NCBI RefSeq assembly: GCF_006438915.1
Contig: NZ_RCZE01000001.1
Coordinates: forward strand, 482,325-546,324
Direction: 5' to 3'
DNA: 64,000 bases
Source: Pseudomonas arsenicoxydans
GTDB taxonomy: Bacteria > Pseudomonadota > Gammaproteobacteria > Pseudomonadales > Pseudomonadaceae
The translations under genes were made by a program, and so were the position numbers. The notes below the pieces were generated by a model. The model did not search any database. It saw only the letters and a program-made list of their open reading frames with translations, and was not told where the DNA came from. This document shows positions 54,160-62,613 of this stretch, piece by piece. Position 1 is the stretch's first letter. Each line of letters starts with the position of its first letter.

Positions 54160-54516
54160 ATGCGGTGGATGGGATTGTCGTTACTGCTGGCGCTGGTTTC
54201 CGGCGAGGTGTTTGCCCAGGCTTGCGTGGTACATACCACATCCGCGAGATTAGACGTAAAAGTTTGCCAGCAAAACCGCAACATCCCGGAAAAGCTCTTC
54301 GCCGACGGCTTCTGCCAGCCGAACCTGGCCGGGCAAACAGTCGACGTGCAGTACGTTGACCAATGCCCAACCGGCGCATTCGGGGTGTGCAGCAACGCTC
54401 AAGTCGCCAATATGCCTTACCGGCAGGACATTCACTATTACGGCGTGGCCACCGATGCGGCCTATTTGAAGCCGTTTTGCGAAACGCAGAGCCAGGGCAT
54501 CTGGCTCAAGCCTTGA
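54160..54516 (+). CDS. Small exported cysteine-rich protein
   Basis: This 118-residue hypothetical protein has a signal peptide (MRWMGLSLLLALVSGEVFA, cleaved after VFA). It has six cysteines in the mature part (ACVV, VCQQ, FCQP, QCPT, VCSN, FCET), suggesting three disulfides in the periplasm. A textbook ribosome-binding site (GAGGAGGT, six bases before the ATG) supports it. I do not recognise a family. It is divergent from a COG0523 gene with only 27 bases between the starts. Its 3' end is convergent with the DUF1826 gene, so it sits within the zinc locus. Confidence 0.75.
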   Translation: MRWMGLSLLLALVSGEVFAQACVVHTTSARLDVKVCQQNRNIPEKLFADGFCQPNLAGQTVDVQYVDQCPTGAFGVCSNAQVANMPYRQDIHYYGVATDAAYLKPFCETQSQGIWLKP

Positions 54517-54520
54517 GGCG

Positions 54521-55172
54521 TTAGCCGAGCCAATCGAGGGTCAGGATCAAACGACACTCGCCCGGAGCCGGTTGCGGCGAGCGATGGATCAGGCCAAACC
54601 CTTCGTTGCCGTGCCACTTCTCACCTTTGAACAGCGCCACGTCCCCGCTGGCGAGCTGCTCGATCAGCGAATTCTGTACCGGCTCAGCCTCAGGTTGGCC
54701 CAATTGGCGACGGTCCATAACGCCCTCTCGCAGCCACTGACTGCCGATGCCGGAATACGTAGTGATCAACCGCACCGGCACATGATCGACGTGGAAACGC
54801 GGGCACATGGCCGTGTCCAGCGCCCGCATACGCAGGCCGATGCGCTTGGCGCCCAGCAAACAGGCAAACGCACTGACCAGCCACGACACATCGGCAACGA
54901 ACCCCTCATACCCTTGTAGATCGCTGAAACCTGGAACCAGCCCCCCGCAAATCGGGTTCTACGTCATCGCTGGGCAGCTCCAGGACCAGCGACTCGGCTA
55001 ACGGTACGTTGAGGGACAGCAACAGCTGGCCGAAATCTGCGATATGCACCGGAAGCTGGCGCTGCCAAATGGCGAGGTTTACGTCGTCATCGAGGATTCT
55101 GGCGAGTGTTTGCGGCGATTCGCCCTGGACAGGATGAACGACCGAACGCTGCTTCAGACTCGGCGCCAACAT
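54521..55172 (-). pseudogene. DUF1826 protein gene with a frameshift
   Basis: The frame from ATG 55172 ([19 protein letters not shown]) is open to LELPSDDVEPDLRG, where it hits a run of six G (plus-strand C6 at 54941-54946). Removing one G restores an unbroken frame, LVPGFSDLQGYEGFVADVSWLVSAFACLLG, on to the stop at 54521. The rebuilt protein is about 216 residues. It fits DUF1826, a family found with COG0523 genes in zinc loci, and includes HVDHVPVRLITTYSGIGSQWL. The ATG overlaps the zigA stop codon (TGATG), so it is translationally coupled. The break may be real, phase-variable, or a sequencing error. Confidence 0.75.
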
Positions 55173-56380
55173 CAGGCGGCGGCCTCTTCGTGCCACGGGC
55201 CAAACGGGTCTGGCAGCAATCGCCAACCTTCGACACCCAAGGCCATTTCGGCCTCCGTCAGCAGACAATCGTCCAGTTCGGCAGTGAGTTGCGCGAAGTC
55301 GATGTTTTGACCGATGAACACCAATTCCTGACGGCAATCACCGGTGGCGGCGGTCCAGTTCTGCATGATCCCGGCGGTGCTTTCTTCGTTCTGCGGCCAC
55401 TGGGTTTTCGGCACAAAACGCCACCAGCGCCCCGCGAAACCATGACGCATCAAGCCACCCGCCTGGGACCAGCTGCCGGCGTCCATGGGCTTACTCGCCA
55501 GCCAGAAAAAGCCTTTGGAGCGCAGCAATTTTCCATTCACCCAAGGGCGGTCGACGAAACTGAAAAAGCGTTGCGGATGAAAGGGTCGGCGGGCCCGGTA
55601 AGCGGTCGAGGCGATGCCATATTCCTCGGTTTCCGGTACGTGCTCGCCACGCAATTCCTGCAACCATCCCGGCGCCTGAGCGGCTTTCTCAAAGTCGAAG
55701 CGACCGGTATTGAGGATTTTTTCCAGGGGCACCTCACCCATGACCATGGGGATAATGTCCGCCTGCGCGTTGAGGCGTTGAAGAATCGCGATCAGCTCCT
55801 CGCGTTCGCGGCGGCTGATCAGGTCGATCTTGCTGATCAGGATGACGTCGGCGAATTCGATCTGCTCGATCAACAGGTCAGTGATTGAGCGCTCATCCTC
55901 CTCACCCAACGTTTCGCCTCGGGAAGCGAGGCTTTCGGCAGCCTGATAGTCGAGCAGGAAGTTCATGCCATCCACCACCGTGACCATGGTGTCGAGCCGC
56001 GCAATGTCGGCCAGGCTTTGCCCTTCTTCATCACGAAAGGTAAAGGTTTCCGCCACGGGCAGTGGTTCGGAGATGCCGGTGGATTCGATCAACAGGTAGT
56101 CGAAACGTCCGTCCCTGGCGAGTTTGCCGACTTCTTCGAGCAGGTCTTCGCGCAAGGTGCAGCAAATGCAGCCGTTGCTCATTTCGATGAGTTTCTCTTC
56201 GGCGCGGTTCAGGCTGACATCACGCTGGACTTCGCTGCCATCGATATTGATCTCGCTCATATCGTTGACGATGACGGCGACCCGCAGGTTGTCGCGATTG
56301 CGCAGGACGTAGTTGAGCAACGTACTTTTTCCGGCGCCGAGAAAGCCCGACAAAACGGTTACGGGTAGACGATTGGGCAT
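55172..56380 (-). CDS. zigA: Zinc metallochaperone GTPase (ZigA-type COG0523)
   Basis: This 402-residue G3E GTPase has Walker A GFLGAGKS at residues 12-19, CICC at residues 71-74 in [21 protein letters not shown] near residue 95, and SKIDLI in place of the usual NKxD. A CobW C-terminal domain follows, with [13 protein letters not shown] near residue 270. The longer C-terminus and sequence fit the ZigA branch expressed under zinc starvation. A Zur-like palindrome lies about 50 bases upstream (56431-56443). It overlaps the DUF1826 gene downstream by one base. Confidence 0.9.
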   Translation of the reverse strand: MPNRLPVTVLSGFLGAGKSTLLNYVLRNRDNLRVAVIVNDMSEINIDGSEVQRDVSLNRAEEKLIEMSNGCICCTLREDLLEEVGKLARDGRFDYLLIESTGISEPLPVAETFTFRDEEGQSLADIARLDTMVTVVDGMNFLLDYQAAESLASRGETLGEEDERSITDLLIEQIEFADVILISKIDLISRREREELIAILQRLNAQADIIPMVMGEVPLEKILNTGRFDFEKAAQAPGWLQELRGEHVPETEEYGIASTAYRARRPFHPQRFFSFVDRPWVNGKLLRSKGFFWLASKPMDAGSWSQAGGLMRHGFAGRWWRFVPKTQWPQNEESTAGIMQNWTAATGDCRQELVFIGQNIDFAQLTAELDDCLLTEAEMALGVEGWRLLPDPFGPWHEEAAA

Positions 56381-56430
56381 CAGGTATTCCTCACAAGGAT
56401 GCCCGGTCGCAGTGTCGGGCTTGATATGAT

Positions 56431-56443
56431 GTTATAGTATAAC
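56431..56443. promoter_or_regulatory. Zur-box-like palindrome between zigA and a small secreted-protein gene
   Basis: GTTATA-G-TATAAC is a perfect 13-base palindrome and matches the gammaproteobacterial Zur core (GTTATANTATAAC), with ATG before and AA after. It is 51 bases from the zigA start and 80 bases from the gene at 56524, so one site could control both. Confidence 0.8.
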
Positions 56444-56523
56444 AATGCAATCAAGCCACTCTCCTCTTGCCCATGACGACAAAGCGTCCGATGCTGAAGG
56501 CCGTTCAGTCCTCGAGAAATCCC

Positions 56524-56901
56524 ATGCGAACTGCCCTGAAACTGGCGCTGATAAGTCTTTCGCTGCTGATGGCTTCACAGGCCTGGGCGCAGATTCCGAA
56601 CCTGGCCCAATGTACCCGTAGCGCCAATCTGCTGGCCTGTGTGGATGTCGACGGCAATGCCTACAGCGTCAACACCGCTGGCAGCACGATCTATCTGCGC
56701 GGCTTCGAAATGGCGGGTAAGCGCTACTGGGCACAGACCAACAGCCGCTACGGGCAACTGACCTTTTTCACCGGCATCGCTTCCGACGGCGAAGCCTGGG
56801 TTGGCTACAACCGTCGGGTGGGCTGGACCACCATCAATCGCTTCTCCAGCTCGGGCGGCAGCAGCGCCAAATTCACCTGCAGCCGGATTACCGGCTGTTA
56901 G
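56524..56901 (+). CDS. Small exported hypothetical protein
   Basis: This 125-residue protein has a signal peptide (MRTALKLALISLSLLMASQAWA, cleaved after AWA) and four cysteines (QCTR, ACVD, TCSR, TGC at the end). The mature part is rich in Tyr, Gly and Ser (YLRGFEMAGKRYW, WVGYNRRVGW). The start at 56524 follows GAGA by seven bases; the frame is open further upstream without a better site. No family is recognised. It is divergent from zigA across the Zur-like box. Its stop overlaps the amiA stop by three bases, tail to tail. Confidence 0.72.
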   Translation: MRTALKLALISLSLLMASQAWAQIPNLAQCTRSANLLACVDVDGNAYSVNTAGSTIYLRGFEMAGKRYWAQTNSRYGQLTFFTGIASDGEAWVGYNRRVGWTTINRFSSSGGSSAKFTCSRITGC

Positions 56902-58094
56902 ACCTGCGCTTTTTTCTGCGCTTGTTGCCAGGCGATGTAGCTGTTGGTGGGCGGATTTTTCTGGAAATAGCGCTGCAACCCTTCGAATAAACCGTTCGCC
57001 ACGGCCTGTTGATGACGTGCAGTGACCAGTCGCTGACTGTCGCGCGCATTGGAAATGAAGCCGGTTTCCACCAAAATCGACGGCACGTCCGGCGACTTCA
57101 ACACCGCAAATCCGGCTTGTTCCACGCGCTTTTGATGCAGCGTGGTGATCCCCGCCAAGCTGCCGAGGACCGTGCTACCCAACTGCAAACTGGCGGCCAG
57201 GGTGGCGTTCATCGACATATCGAGAATGACCCCGGCGAGCATCGGGTCCTTGTCCTTGAGATTGAGCAAACGGGTGGCGCCCAGCAGGTCCGCGCCGTTC
57301 TCGCGTTGCGCCATGAAACGTGCCGTGGCCGAGGTCGCACCGCCTTCAGACAGGCAATACACCGAGGCGCCGGACGCGGTCAGACGCGGGGCGGCGTCCG
57401 CGTGCACCGAGATGAACATGTCAGCGTTGTGCTTTCGGGCGATCTCTACCCGTTTGCGCAGCGGAACAAAGAAGTCGTCGTTGCGCACCAGCTTCACGTC
57501 AAAGCCCTTCTCGCGTTTCAGACGCTTGGCCAGCAGCTGAGCGATGGACAACACCACGTCTTTCTCTCGCTCCCCCTTGGCGCCGACCGCGCCAGGGTCT
57601 TTCCCGCCGTGACCAGGGTCGACCACCACGATGATGTCGCGTTTGGGGTGCGTCGTGTCCTGGATCGCCTCGGAGGGCAGCGCAACGGGCAATGACGCAA
57701 CGGTCTTCAGATCGAGCACCAGCCGATGGCCTTGGCCCTCCTGCGGTGGGAGCAAGAAGCTGTTGAGCTGCACCGGGCCGCTGAGGTCGAGGACGATTCG
57801 CGTATCCCCCAGACCAAAATGCCCGGAGCGAATTGAGCGGATCACCGTATTGGCGAGGGATAGCTGACTGAAATCGCCACTGAGGTTGGCGCCACTCAGA
57901 TCAATGATCAGCCGCTCCGGCGCACTGAGGGAAAAGGTTTTGTAGTGCACCGGCCCGCTCAGATCAAACACCAGTCGCAGCTTGTCATCCGACCGCCACA
58001 GCCGTGCGTTGCGAATTTGCGTGGCCGAGACACCAAAAGGCAACGCGAAGGCTGCGCTGGCCAGAATCAGATTGAGCAAGTGACGTCTGTGCAT
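56898..58094 (-). CDS. amiA: N-acetylmuramoyl-L-alanine amidase (AmiA-type)
   Basis: This 398-residue zinc amidase cleaves peptide stems from murein. The signal region MHRRHLLNLILASAAFALP has a twin-Arg look (RRHLLNL). An AMIN domain follows (about residues 30-130), then Amidase_3 (about 165-385), with VVDPGHGGKDPGAVG near residue 167 (zinc His), the Glu of KGEREKDV, ISVHAD near residue 240, and ILVETGFISN near residue 350 (catalytic Glu). The start at 58094 gives a normal leader; upstream frame lies across the promoter region. It is divergent from folE2 with a Zur-like site between. It may be the stand-in amidase induced when zinc is scarce. Confidence 0.93.
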   Translation of the reverse strand: MHRRHLLNLILASAAFALPFGVSATQIRNARLWRSDDKLRLVFDLSGPVHYKTFSLSAPERLIIDLSGANLSGDFSQLSLANTVIRSIRSGHFGLGDTRIVLDLSGPVQLNSFLLPPQEGQGHRLVLDLKTVASLPVALPSEAIQDTTHPKRDIIVVVDPGHGGKDPGAVGAKGEREKDVVLSIAQLLAKRLKREKGFDVKLVRNDDFFVPLRKRVEIARKHNADMFISVHADAAPRLTASGASVYCLSEGGATSATARFMAQRENGADLLGATRLLNLKDKDPMLAGVILDMSMNATLAASLQLGSTVLGSLAGITTLHQKRVEQAGFAVLKSPDVPSILVETGFISNARDSQRLVTARHQQAVANGLFEGLQRYFQKNPPTNSYIAWQQAQKKAQV

Positions 58095-58134
58095 GAAAAG
58101 AACCGCTCGAGAAAAAGGCGTAGTCGAATTTAAT

Positions 58135-58147
58135 GTAATAACATAAC
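58135..58147. promoter_or_regulatory. Zur-box-like site between amiA and folE2
   Basis: GTAATAACATAAC matches the Zur core GTTATANTATAAC at 10 of 13 positions. It lies 41 bases from the amiA start and 33 from the folE2 start. It is weaker than the zigA site. Confidence 0.6.
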
Positions 58148-58179
58148 ATGCCGAATCGATTCCCACGATGGACCTGCTC

Positions 58180-59076
58180 ATGAATGCGCTGACTCTGCCG
58201 GATATCGCCGCGCAAGCCTCTCGCCAAGCCCTGCCACTCGATTGGGTAGGCATGTGCGGCATCGCTCTTCCTGTTCTGTTCGATGGCCAACGTCTGAGCG
58301 CAAAAGCTGATGCGGGTGTGAGCCTCGATGAAGGAGAGGCACGCGGGATTCATATGTCGCGGCTGTATCTGGCGCTGGAAATGCTTGAGCAGGAAAACCT
58401 GACACCGGCTTTGTTGCGGAAAATCCTGCAGAGTTTTCTCGACAGTCATCAAGGACTGTCCCGCAGCGCTTACTTAAAAATTCACGCTGATTTACTGCTC
58501 AAAAGGCCTGCGCTAATCAGCCCGTTGGCTGGCTGGAAAAGCTATCCGGTGAGCATCGAAGCACGACTGAAAAACGCAATGTTCCACGTGGAACTAAAAA
58601 TCGACATTGCTTATTCTTCGACGTGCCCGTGTTCAGCCGCACTGTCCCGGCAGCTGATTCAGCAGCAATTCGTCGATGACTTTGCCAATCGGTCACTGCA
58701 GCACGCCGATGTATTGGCGTGGCTCGGTTCAACCAAAGGCATCGTTGCGACGCCCCACAGTCAACGCAGCACAGCGCATCTAAGCCTGCGTCTAGACGAT
58801 CATCTGGATGACCTGCCACTGATGGCTCTCATCAATGACGCCGAAGCCGCACTCGGCACCCCCGTCCAAACCGCGGTCAAGCGCGCCGACGAACAAGCTT
58901 TCGCCTTGGCCAATGGTCAGAACCTGATGTTCTGCGAAGACGCCGCGCGCCGCCTGAACCCTGCCCTGAAACGCTCACCTGGAATCCACGCCTTCCACAT
59001 CCGAGTCGTCCACGCCGAAAGCCTGCACGCCCACGATGCCGTTGCAGAGAGCCGCTGGAATGGGGAGGCCGCATGA
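58180..59076 (+). CDS. folE2: GTP cyclohydrolase FolE2 (GTP cyclohydrolase IB)
   Basis: This 298-residue T-fold enzyme catalyses the first step of folate synthesis, GTP to dihydroneopterin triphosphate. It can use metals other than zinc. Seen: DWVGMCGIALPV near residue 20, KIDIAYSSTCPCSAALSRQ near residue 140 with the catalytic Cys, and SQRSTAHLSLRL near residue 195 with the metal-side His. FolE2 is the zinc-independent stand-in for FolE, which suits this locus. The start MNALTLPDIAAQ at 58180 is preferred to the ATG four codons upstream. It overlaps the next gene by four bases (ATGA). Confidence 0.95.
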   Translation: MNALTLPDIAAQASRQALPLDWVGMCGIALPVLFDGQRLSAKADAGVSLDEGEARGIHMSRLYLALEMLEQENLTPALLRKILQSFLDSHQGLSRSAYLKIHADLLLKRPALISPLAGWKSYPVSIEARLKNAMFHVELKIDIAYSSTCPCSAALSRQLIQQQFVDDFANRSLQHADVLAWLGSTKGIVATPHSQRSTAHLSLRLDDHLDDLPLMALINDAEAALGTPVQTAVKRADEQAFALANGQNLMFCEDAARRLNPALKRSPGIHAFHIRVVHAESLHAHDAVAESRWNGEAA

Positions 59077-59741
59077 TCCGCTGCCAGGCATTGCGCTGGG
59101 GCGCCCCCGGCCAACCACTGACACCTCCCGTGGATTTCGAACTGCTCAAGGGAAGCCTGACCGCCGTGATCGGTGCCAACGGCTCGGGCAAAAGCAGCTT
59201 GCTGAAAGTCATCGCCGGCCTGCAAAAACAACTCACAGGCAAAGTCTTCCTCGATGTTCCACGCAAGGGCTCGCTGTCCTTCCTCCCCCAGCAACAACAC
59301 CTGGACCGGCAATTTCCCATCAGCCTCCAAGAGTTGGTAGCCGCCGGATTTTGGGGCAGCAAGCAATCACCCGAACTGCGCAGTCAACGCCTCAACACCG
59401 CGCTGGAAGATTGGTGCCTCAGCGGGCTGGAACACCGCCCATTGATGGCCTTGTCCGGAGGAGAACTACAACGCGCCCTGCTCGCCCGATTGAGCCTTGC
59501 GCAAACGCCACTGCTGTTGCTCGACGAACCGCACGCGGCGCTCGATGAACTCGGTCAATCGCTGCTCTGGAAACACATCCACCAATGGCATGCCGAGGGT
59601 CGAACGTTGGTTGTGGTGTGCCATGACCTGGCCGCCGTTCGCCAACACATTCCACACACGCTACTGATCAAAAGCAGCGGCTGCCTGTTCGGATCGAGTA
59701 CCGAGTTGATCGACCCACAACCGCTAACGCAGGTGGCCTGA
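59073..59741 (+). CDS. Metal ABC transporter, ATP-binding protein
   Basis: This 222-residue ABC ATPase has Walker A GANGSGKSS at about residues 34-42, the signature LSGGELQRALLARLSLAQ near residue 130, Walker B LLLLDEPHAALDELG near residue 150, and H-loop VVVCHDLAAV near residue 183. It belongs with Zn/Mn ATPases of the ZnuC/AztA/MntB group. The frame overlaps folE2 (ATGA) and the permease gene (TGATG), so the three are tightly coupled. With its two partners it forms a zinc-type uptake system. It is separate from the main ZnuABC, expected elsewhere. Confidence 0.93.
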   Translation: MIRCQALRWGAPGQPLTPPVDFELLKGSLTAVIGANGSGKSSLLKVIAGLQKQLTGKVFLDVPRKGSLSFLPQQQHLDRQFPISLQELVAAGFWGSKQSPELRSQRLNTALEDWCLSGLEHRPLMALSGGELQRALLARLSLAQTPLLLLDEPHAALDELGQSLLWKHIHQWHAEGRTLVVVCHDLAAVRQHIPHTLLIKSSGCLFGSSTELIDPQPLTQVA

Positions 59742-60607
59742 TGCTCGCCGCCACTCAGCTTTGGCAACCCTTCCACGAGTTTGTGTTCATGCGTCGGGCA
59801 CTTATCGGCGGTCTCGTCCTGGCGTGCAGCACAGCACCGCTGGGTGTGTTTCTGATCTTGCGGCGCATGAGCCTGATCGGCGATGCCGTCGCTCACGGCA
59901 TCTTGCCCGGCGCCGCACTCGGCTTCTGGTTCGCAGGCTTGAGTTTGCCGGCATTGACCTTCGGCGGCTTGGGCGCAGGTTTGAGCATGGCCGGACTGGC
60001 AGCGTGGATCACCCGCCGCACCGGATTGCGAGAAGACGCCAGTCTTGCCGCGATCTACCCGATCTCCCTCGCCAGCGGTGTCCTGATCCTCGGCATCGCC
60101 GGCAAACGCCTGGACCTTTTGCACTTGCTGTTTGGCTCCGCTCTGGCGGTCGATGGCCCGACGCTGACCGGCATGTTGTGGGTCTCGGGCATCAGCCTGA
60201 TCGCCATGGCGCTGATCTATAAAGCGCTGTTGCTGGACACCCTCGACCCTCTCTTCCTGCAAACCGTCAGTCGCCTCGGGCCGCTGGTCCATGGCGTGTT
60301 CCTGACACTCGTGGTGCTGAATCTGGTGATCGGTTTCCAGGCCATTGGCGCACTGATGGTGGTCGGTCTGATGATGTTGCCCGCCGCCGCATCGCGTTTC
60401 TGGAGCCGTCGTTTACCCGTGTTGATTGCCATTGCCGCCATGCTCGGCTGCCTCTCGGTGTGGCTCGGATTACTGCTGTCGTTCTATTACTCGCTGCCCA
60501 GCGGACCGGCGATTGTGCTGGTTGCCGGCGGCTTTTATTTGTTGTCCGTAGTGTTCGGGCCAGTGCACGGCTTGTTGCGCCGCCCGCCTTTGCTCACATC
60601 CCAATGA
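59741..60607 (+). CDS. Metal ABC transporter, permease
   Basis: This 288-residue inner-membrane protein has eight or nine helices and fits the ABC-3 (ZnuB/MntB) family: RRALIGGLVLACSTAPLGVFLILRRMSLIGDAVAHGILPGAALGF near residue 18 and FQAIGALMVVGLMMLPAAASRFW near residue 200, the two family hallmarks. It forms the channel with the ATPase before and the binding protein after. The ATG shares a base with the ATPase stop. Its stop codon (TGA at 60605-60607) lies 11 bases before the next start, so translation is coupled. Confidence 0.93.
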   Translation: MLAATQLWQPFHEFVFMRRALIGGLVLACSTAPLGVFLILRRMSLIGDAVAHGILPGAALGFWFAGLSLPALTFGGLGAGLSMAGLAAWITRRTGLREDASLAAIYPISLASGVLILGIAGKRLDLLHLLFGSALAVDGPTLTGMLWVSGISLIAMALIYKALLLDTLDPLFLQTVSRLGPLVHGVFLTLVVLNLVIGFQAIGALMVVGLMMLPAAASRFWSRRLPVLIAIAAMLGCLSVWLGLLLSFYYSLPSGPAIVLVAGGFYLLSVVFGPVHGLLRRPPLLTSQ

Positions 60608-60618
60608 GGTGTTTCCCG

Positions 60619-61494
60619 ATGCGCGCTTTACTCGTGCTGTTCAGTTTGATGCTGTCGATGTCGCTGTCTGCGGCGGAAAAACTTCGGGTGGTGACGAGCT
60701 TCAGCATCCTCGCCGACATGACCCATCAGGTCGGCGGCGAGCATATCCAGATCACCAACATGGTCGGCCCGGACGCCGATGCCCACACCTACGAGCCGAC
60801 ACCGGACGACGCCAAGGCGCTGCTCAGCGCCCAACTGATCATCAAGAATGGATTGGGTTTTGAGCCATGGCTGGATCGTCTGGTGAGCAGCACCGAAACC
60901 AAAGCGCCGGTGATCAGCGCCAGTCACGGCGTCATCCCGCGCTCGCTGGATGAAGACGGTGAGACCATTCCTGACCCTCACGCCTGGCACAACCTGGCGA
61001 ACACCGAGCTGTACATCGCCAACATCACCAAGGCGTTGATCGCCGCCGACCCGGCGAACACGGCCGACTACCAACGCAACAGTCAGGCCTACCTGAAACA
61101 AATCTACGCCCTGCTTGCCGAAGCCAAGGCCAAGCTCGGCTCGCTGCCACCGGGCAATCGCAAAATCGTCACCTCCCATGACGCCTTCGGCTATCTCGGC
61201 CAGGCCTACGGGATCGACTTCATGGCCCCTCAAGGGTTGTCCACCGAACGTGAACCGTCGGCTGCCGAAGTCGCTGCGCTGATCACGCAGATTCGCCAGG
61301 CGAAGGTCAAAGCGGTGTTCATGGAAAACATCAAGGACGCCCGCTTGCTGAAACAGATAGCCGACGAAAGCGGCGCGCAAATCGGTGGCACGCTGTACTC
61401 AGACGCACTCTCCGCCACCGGGCCGGCCAGCACTTTTGCCGGGCTGTTCAAATACAACCTCAACACCCTCTACCAAGCGTTGAGCAAGCCCTGA
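60619..61494 (+). CDS. Metal ABC transporter, substrate-binding protein (cluster A-I)
   Basis: This 291-residue periplasmic protein has a signal peptide (MRALLVLFSLMLSMSLSAAE). It has the cluster A-I fold: RVVTSFSILADMTHQVGGEHI, GPDADAHTYEPTPDDAK with a zinc/Mn His near residue 60, IPDPHAWHNLANTELYI with the second His near residue 120, and VTSHDAFGYLGQAYG near residue 185. The His-rich loop of ZnuA is absent, so affinity or metal may differ; zinc is favoured by context. The start at 60619 follows GAGG by nine bases. A ThrRS-like gene follows after about 190 bases. Confidence 0.93.
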   Translation: MRALLVLFSLMLSMSLSAAEKLRVVTSFSILADMTHQVGGEHIQITNMVGPDADAHTYEPTPDDAKALLSAQLIIKNGLGFEPWLDRLVSSTETKAPVISASHGVIPRSLDEDGETIPDPHAWHNLANTELYIANITKALIAADPANTADYQRNSQAYLKQIYALLAEAKAKLGSLPPGNRKIVTSHDAFGYLGQAYGIDFMAPQGLSTEREPSAAEVAALITQIRQAKVKAVFMENIKDARLLKQIADESGAQIGGTLYSDALSATGPASTFAGLFKYNLNTLYQALSKP

Positions 61495-61685
61495 TCCGCA
61501 AGAACCCTTCAGGGGATTTACCGCAGGTCGCGGAGTCCGCCTGTAAAGCGCTGCAAAAAAAGTTCTGACCATGAGCCGTGTGCGGATGGCCGTCTTGCTG
61601 GGATTAATGGCAAACGAAGTCCTGCCGATAACCACCCTCATGGCCAAAACCTGGCGCGCGAACAGAAGCACTCGAGAGCATCACA

Positions 61686-62582
61686 ATGATTCAGATCCGC
61701 CTCCCCGATGGTTCATTGCGTGAATACAACCAGCCGTTGTCCGTGTATGAACTCGCCGCGAGTATCAGCATCGGGCTGGCCAAAGCTGCGGTGGCCGGTC
61801 GGGTGGACGGAGTGTTGGTGGACTGCGAATACGTGATCAGGGGTGATGCGCGCGTGAGCATCGTCACGCCTCAAGAGCCCGACGGCCTGGAGATTCTTCG
61901 ACGCTCCTGCGCGTTGATATTGGCAATGGCGATCAAGCAACTGCATCCCCATGTTCGGTTGCAGTCTGGATCGTCGCTGGGTGACGGATTCTTTTATGGA
62001 TTTAGCGTCAAGCATCCGTTCACCCGGTCCGACCTGCCCCTCATCGAAGCCCGCATGCAGCTGCTGGCCGCGACCAACCACTCGATCCGTCGACAGACAA
62101 TCAAGTCAGCAGAGCAGTTGTCGCTGTATCGCCTGGGAGACTTCGAACACTTGACGACAGGTCCACAGGTTCCAGCCACGAAGGTGTTGCAGGCGTTCTC
62201 CCTCGACCACATCAACGGTACGTTTGAGCAGCGGATCTACGGCACGTGCTGGTCTTGCCAACAGGAACTGGACAGCTGGCGAGCACCGCCCCTGGTCATG
62301 ATTGTCAGCATGGCGGAGCGCCAGGCGAGTTATGTCCAGTCGGTGACCGAGGCATTGCGTCGAAGCGGTGTTCACGTCCATGTGGATCTGCGGCATGAAA
62401 AGGTCCGCCACAAGATTCGCGAACACGGTCAAAAAGTGCCGTACCTGATGGTCGTGGGCGAGAAGGAACAGGAAGGGGAGTTCGTCAGTTTGCGCAGCGG
62501 TGCCGGTGAGGATTTTGGCAGGATGGGGGTTGAGGCGGCGTGTCAGTGGCTGAATCAGACCCGCTCCCACACGAATGTATAG
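61686..62582 (+). CDS. Threonyl-tRNA-synthetase-like protein lacking the catalytic domain
   Basis: This 298-residue protein aligns with ThrRS ends but not its centre. It has a TGS domain (about residues 1-62, IQIRLPDGSLREYNQPLSVYELA), the second N-terminal (editing/SAD) domain to QRIYGTCWS near residue 195, then directly the anticodon-binding domain (about residues 205-295, VMIVSMAERQASYVQSVTEALR and LRHEKVRHKIREHGQKVPYL). The zinc-holding class II core is missing. The editing-site HxxxH is changed (LILAM in RRSCALILAMAIKQL). It lies in a zinc-starvation locus, downstream of the metal transporter. It cannot charge tRNA; it may bind tRNA-Thr or act with the housekeeping ThrRS. Function is inferred only. 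Confidence 0.85.
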   Translation: MIQIRLPDGSLREYNQPLSVYELAASISIGLAKAAVAGRVDGVLVDCEYVIRGDARVSIVTPQEPDGLEILRRSCALILAMAIKQLHPHVRLQSGSSLGDGFFYGFSVKHPFTRSDLPLIEARMQLLAATNHSIRRQTIKSAEQLSLYRLGDFEHLTTGPQVPATKVLQAFSLDHINGTFEQRIYGTCWSCQQELDSWRAPPLVMIVSMAERQASYVQSVTEALRRSGVHVHVDLRHEKVRHKIREHGQKVPYLMVVGEKEQEGEFVSLRSGAGEDFGRMGVEAACQWLNQTRSHTNV

Positions 62583-62599
62583 GGAGCGGGAGCGGGTCT
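62557..62599. repeat. Inverted repeat at the end of the ThrRS-like gene
   Basis: AGACCCGCTCCC (62557-62568) and its complement (62588-62599) flank 19 bases. This overlaps the gene's last codons. There is no T-run; it may act as a weak bidirectional terminator with the convergent DUF3617 gene. Confidence 0.6.
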
Positions 62600-62613
62600 A
62601 TCGCTGAAGGTCT

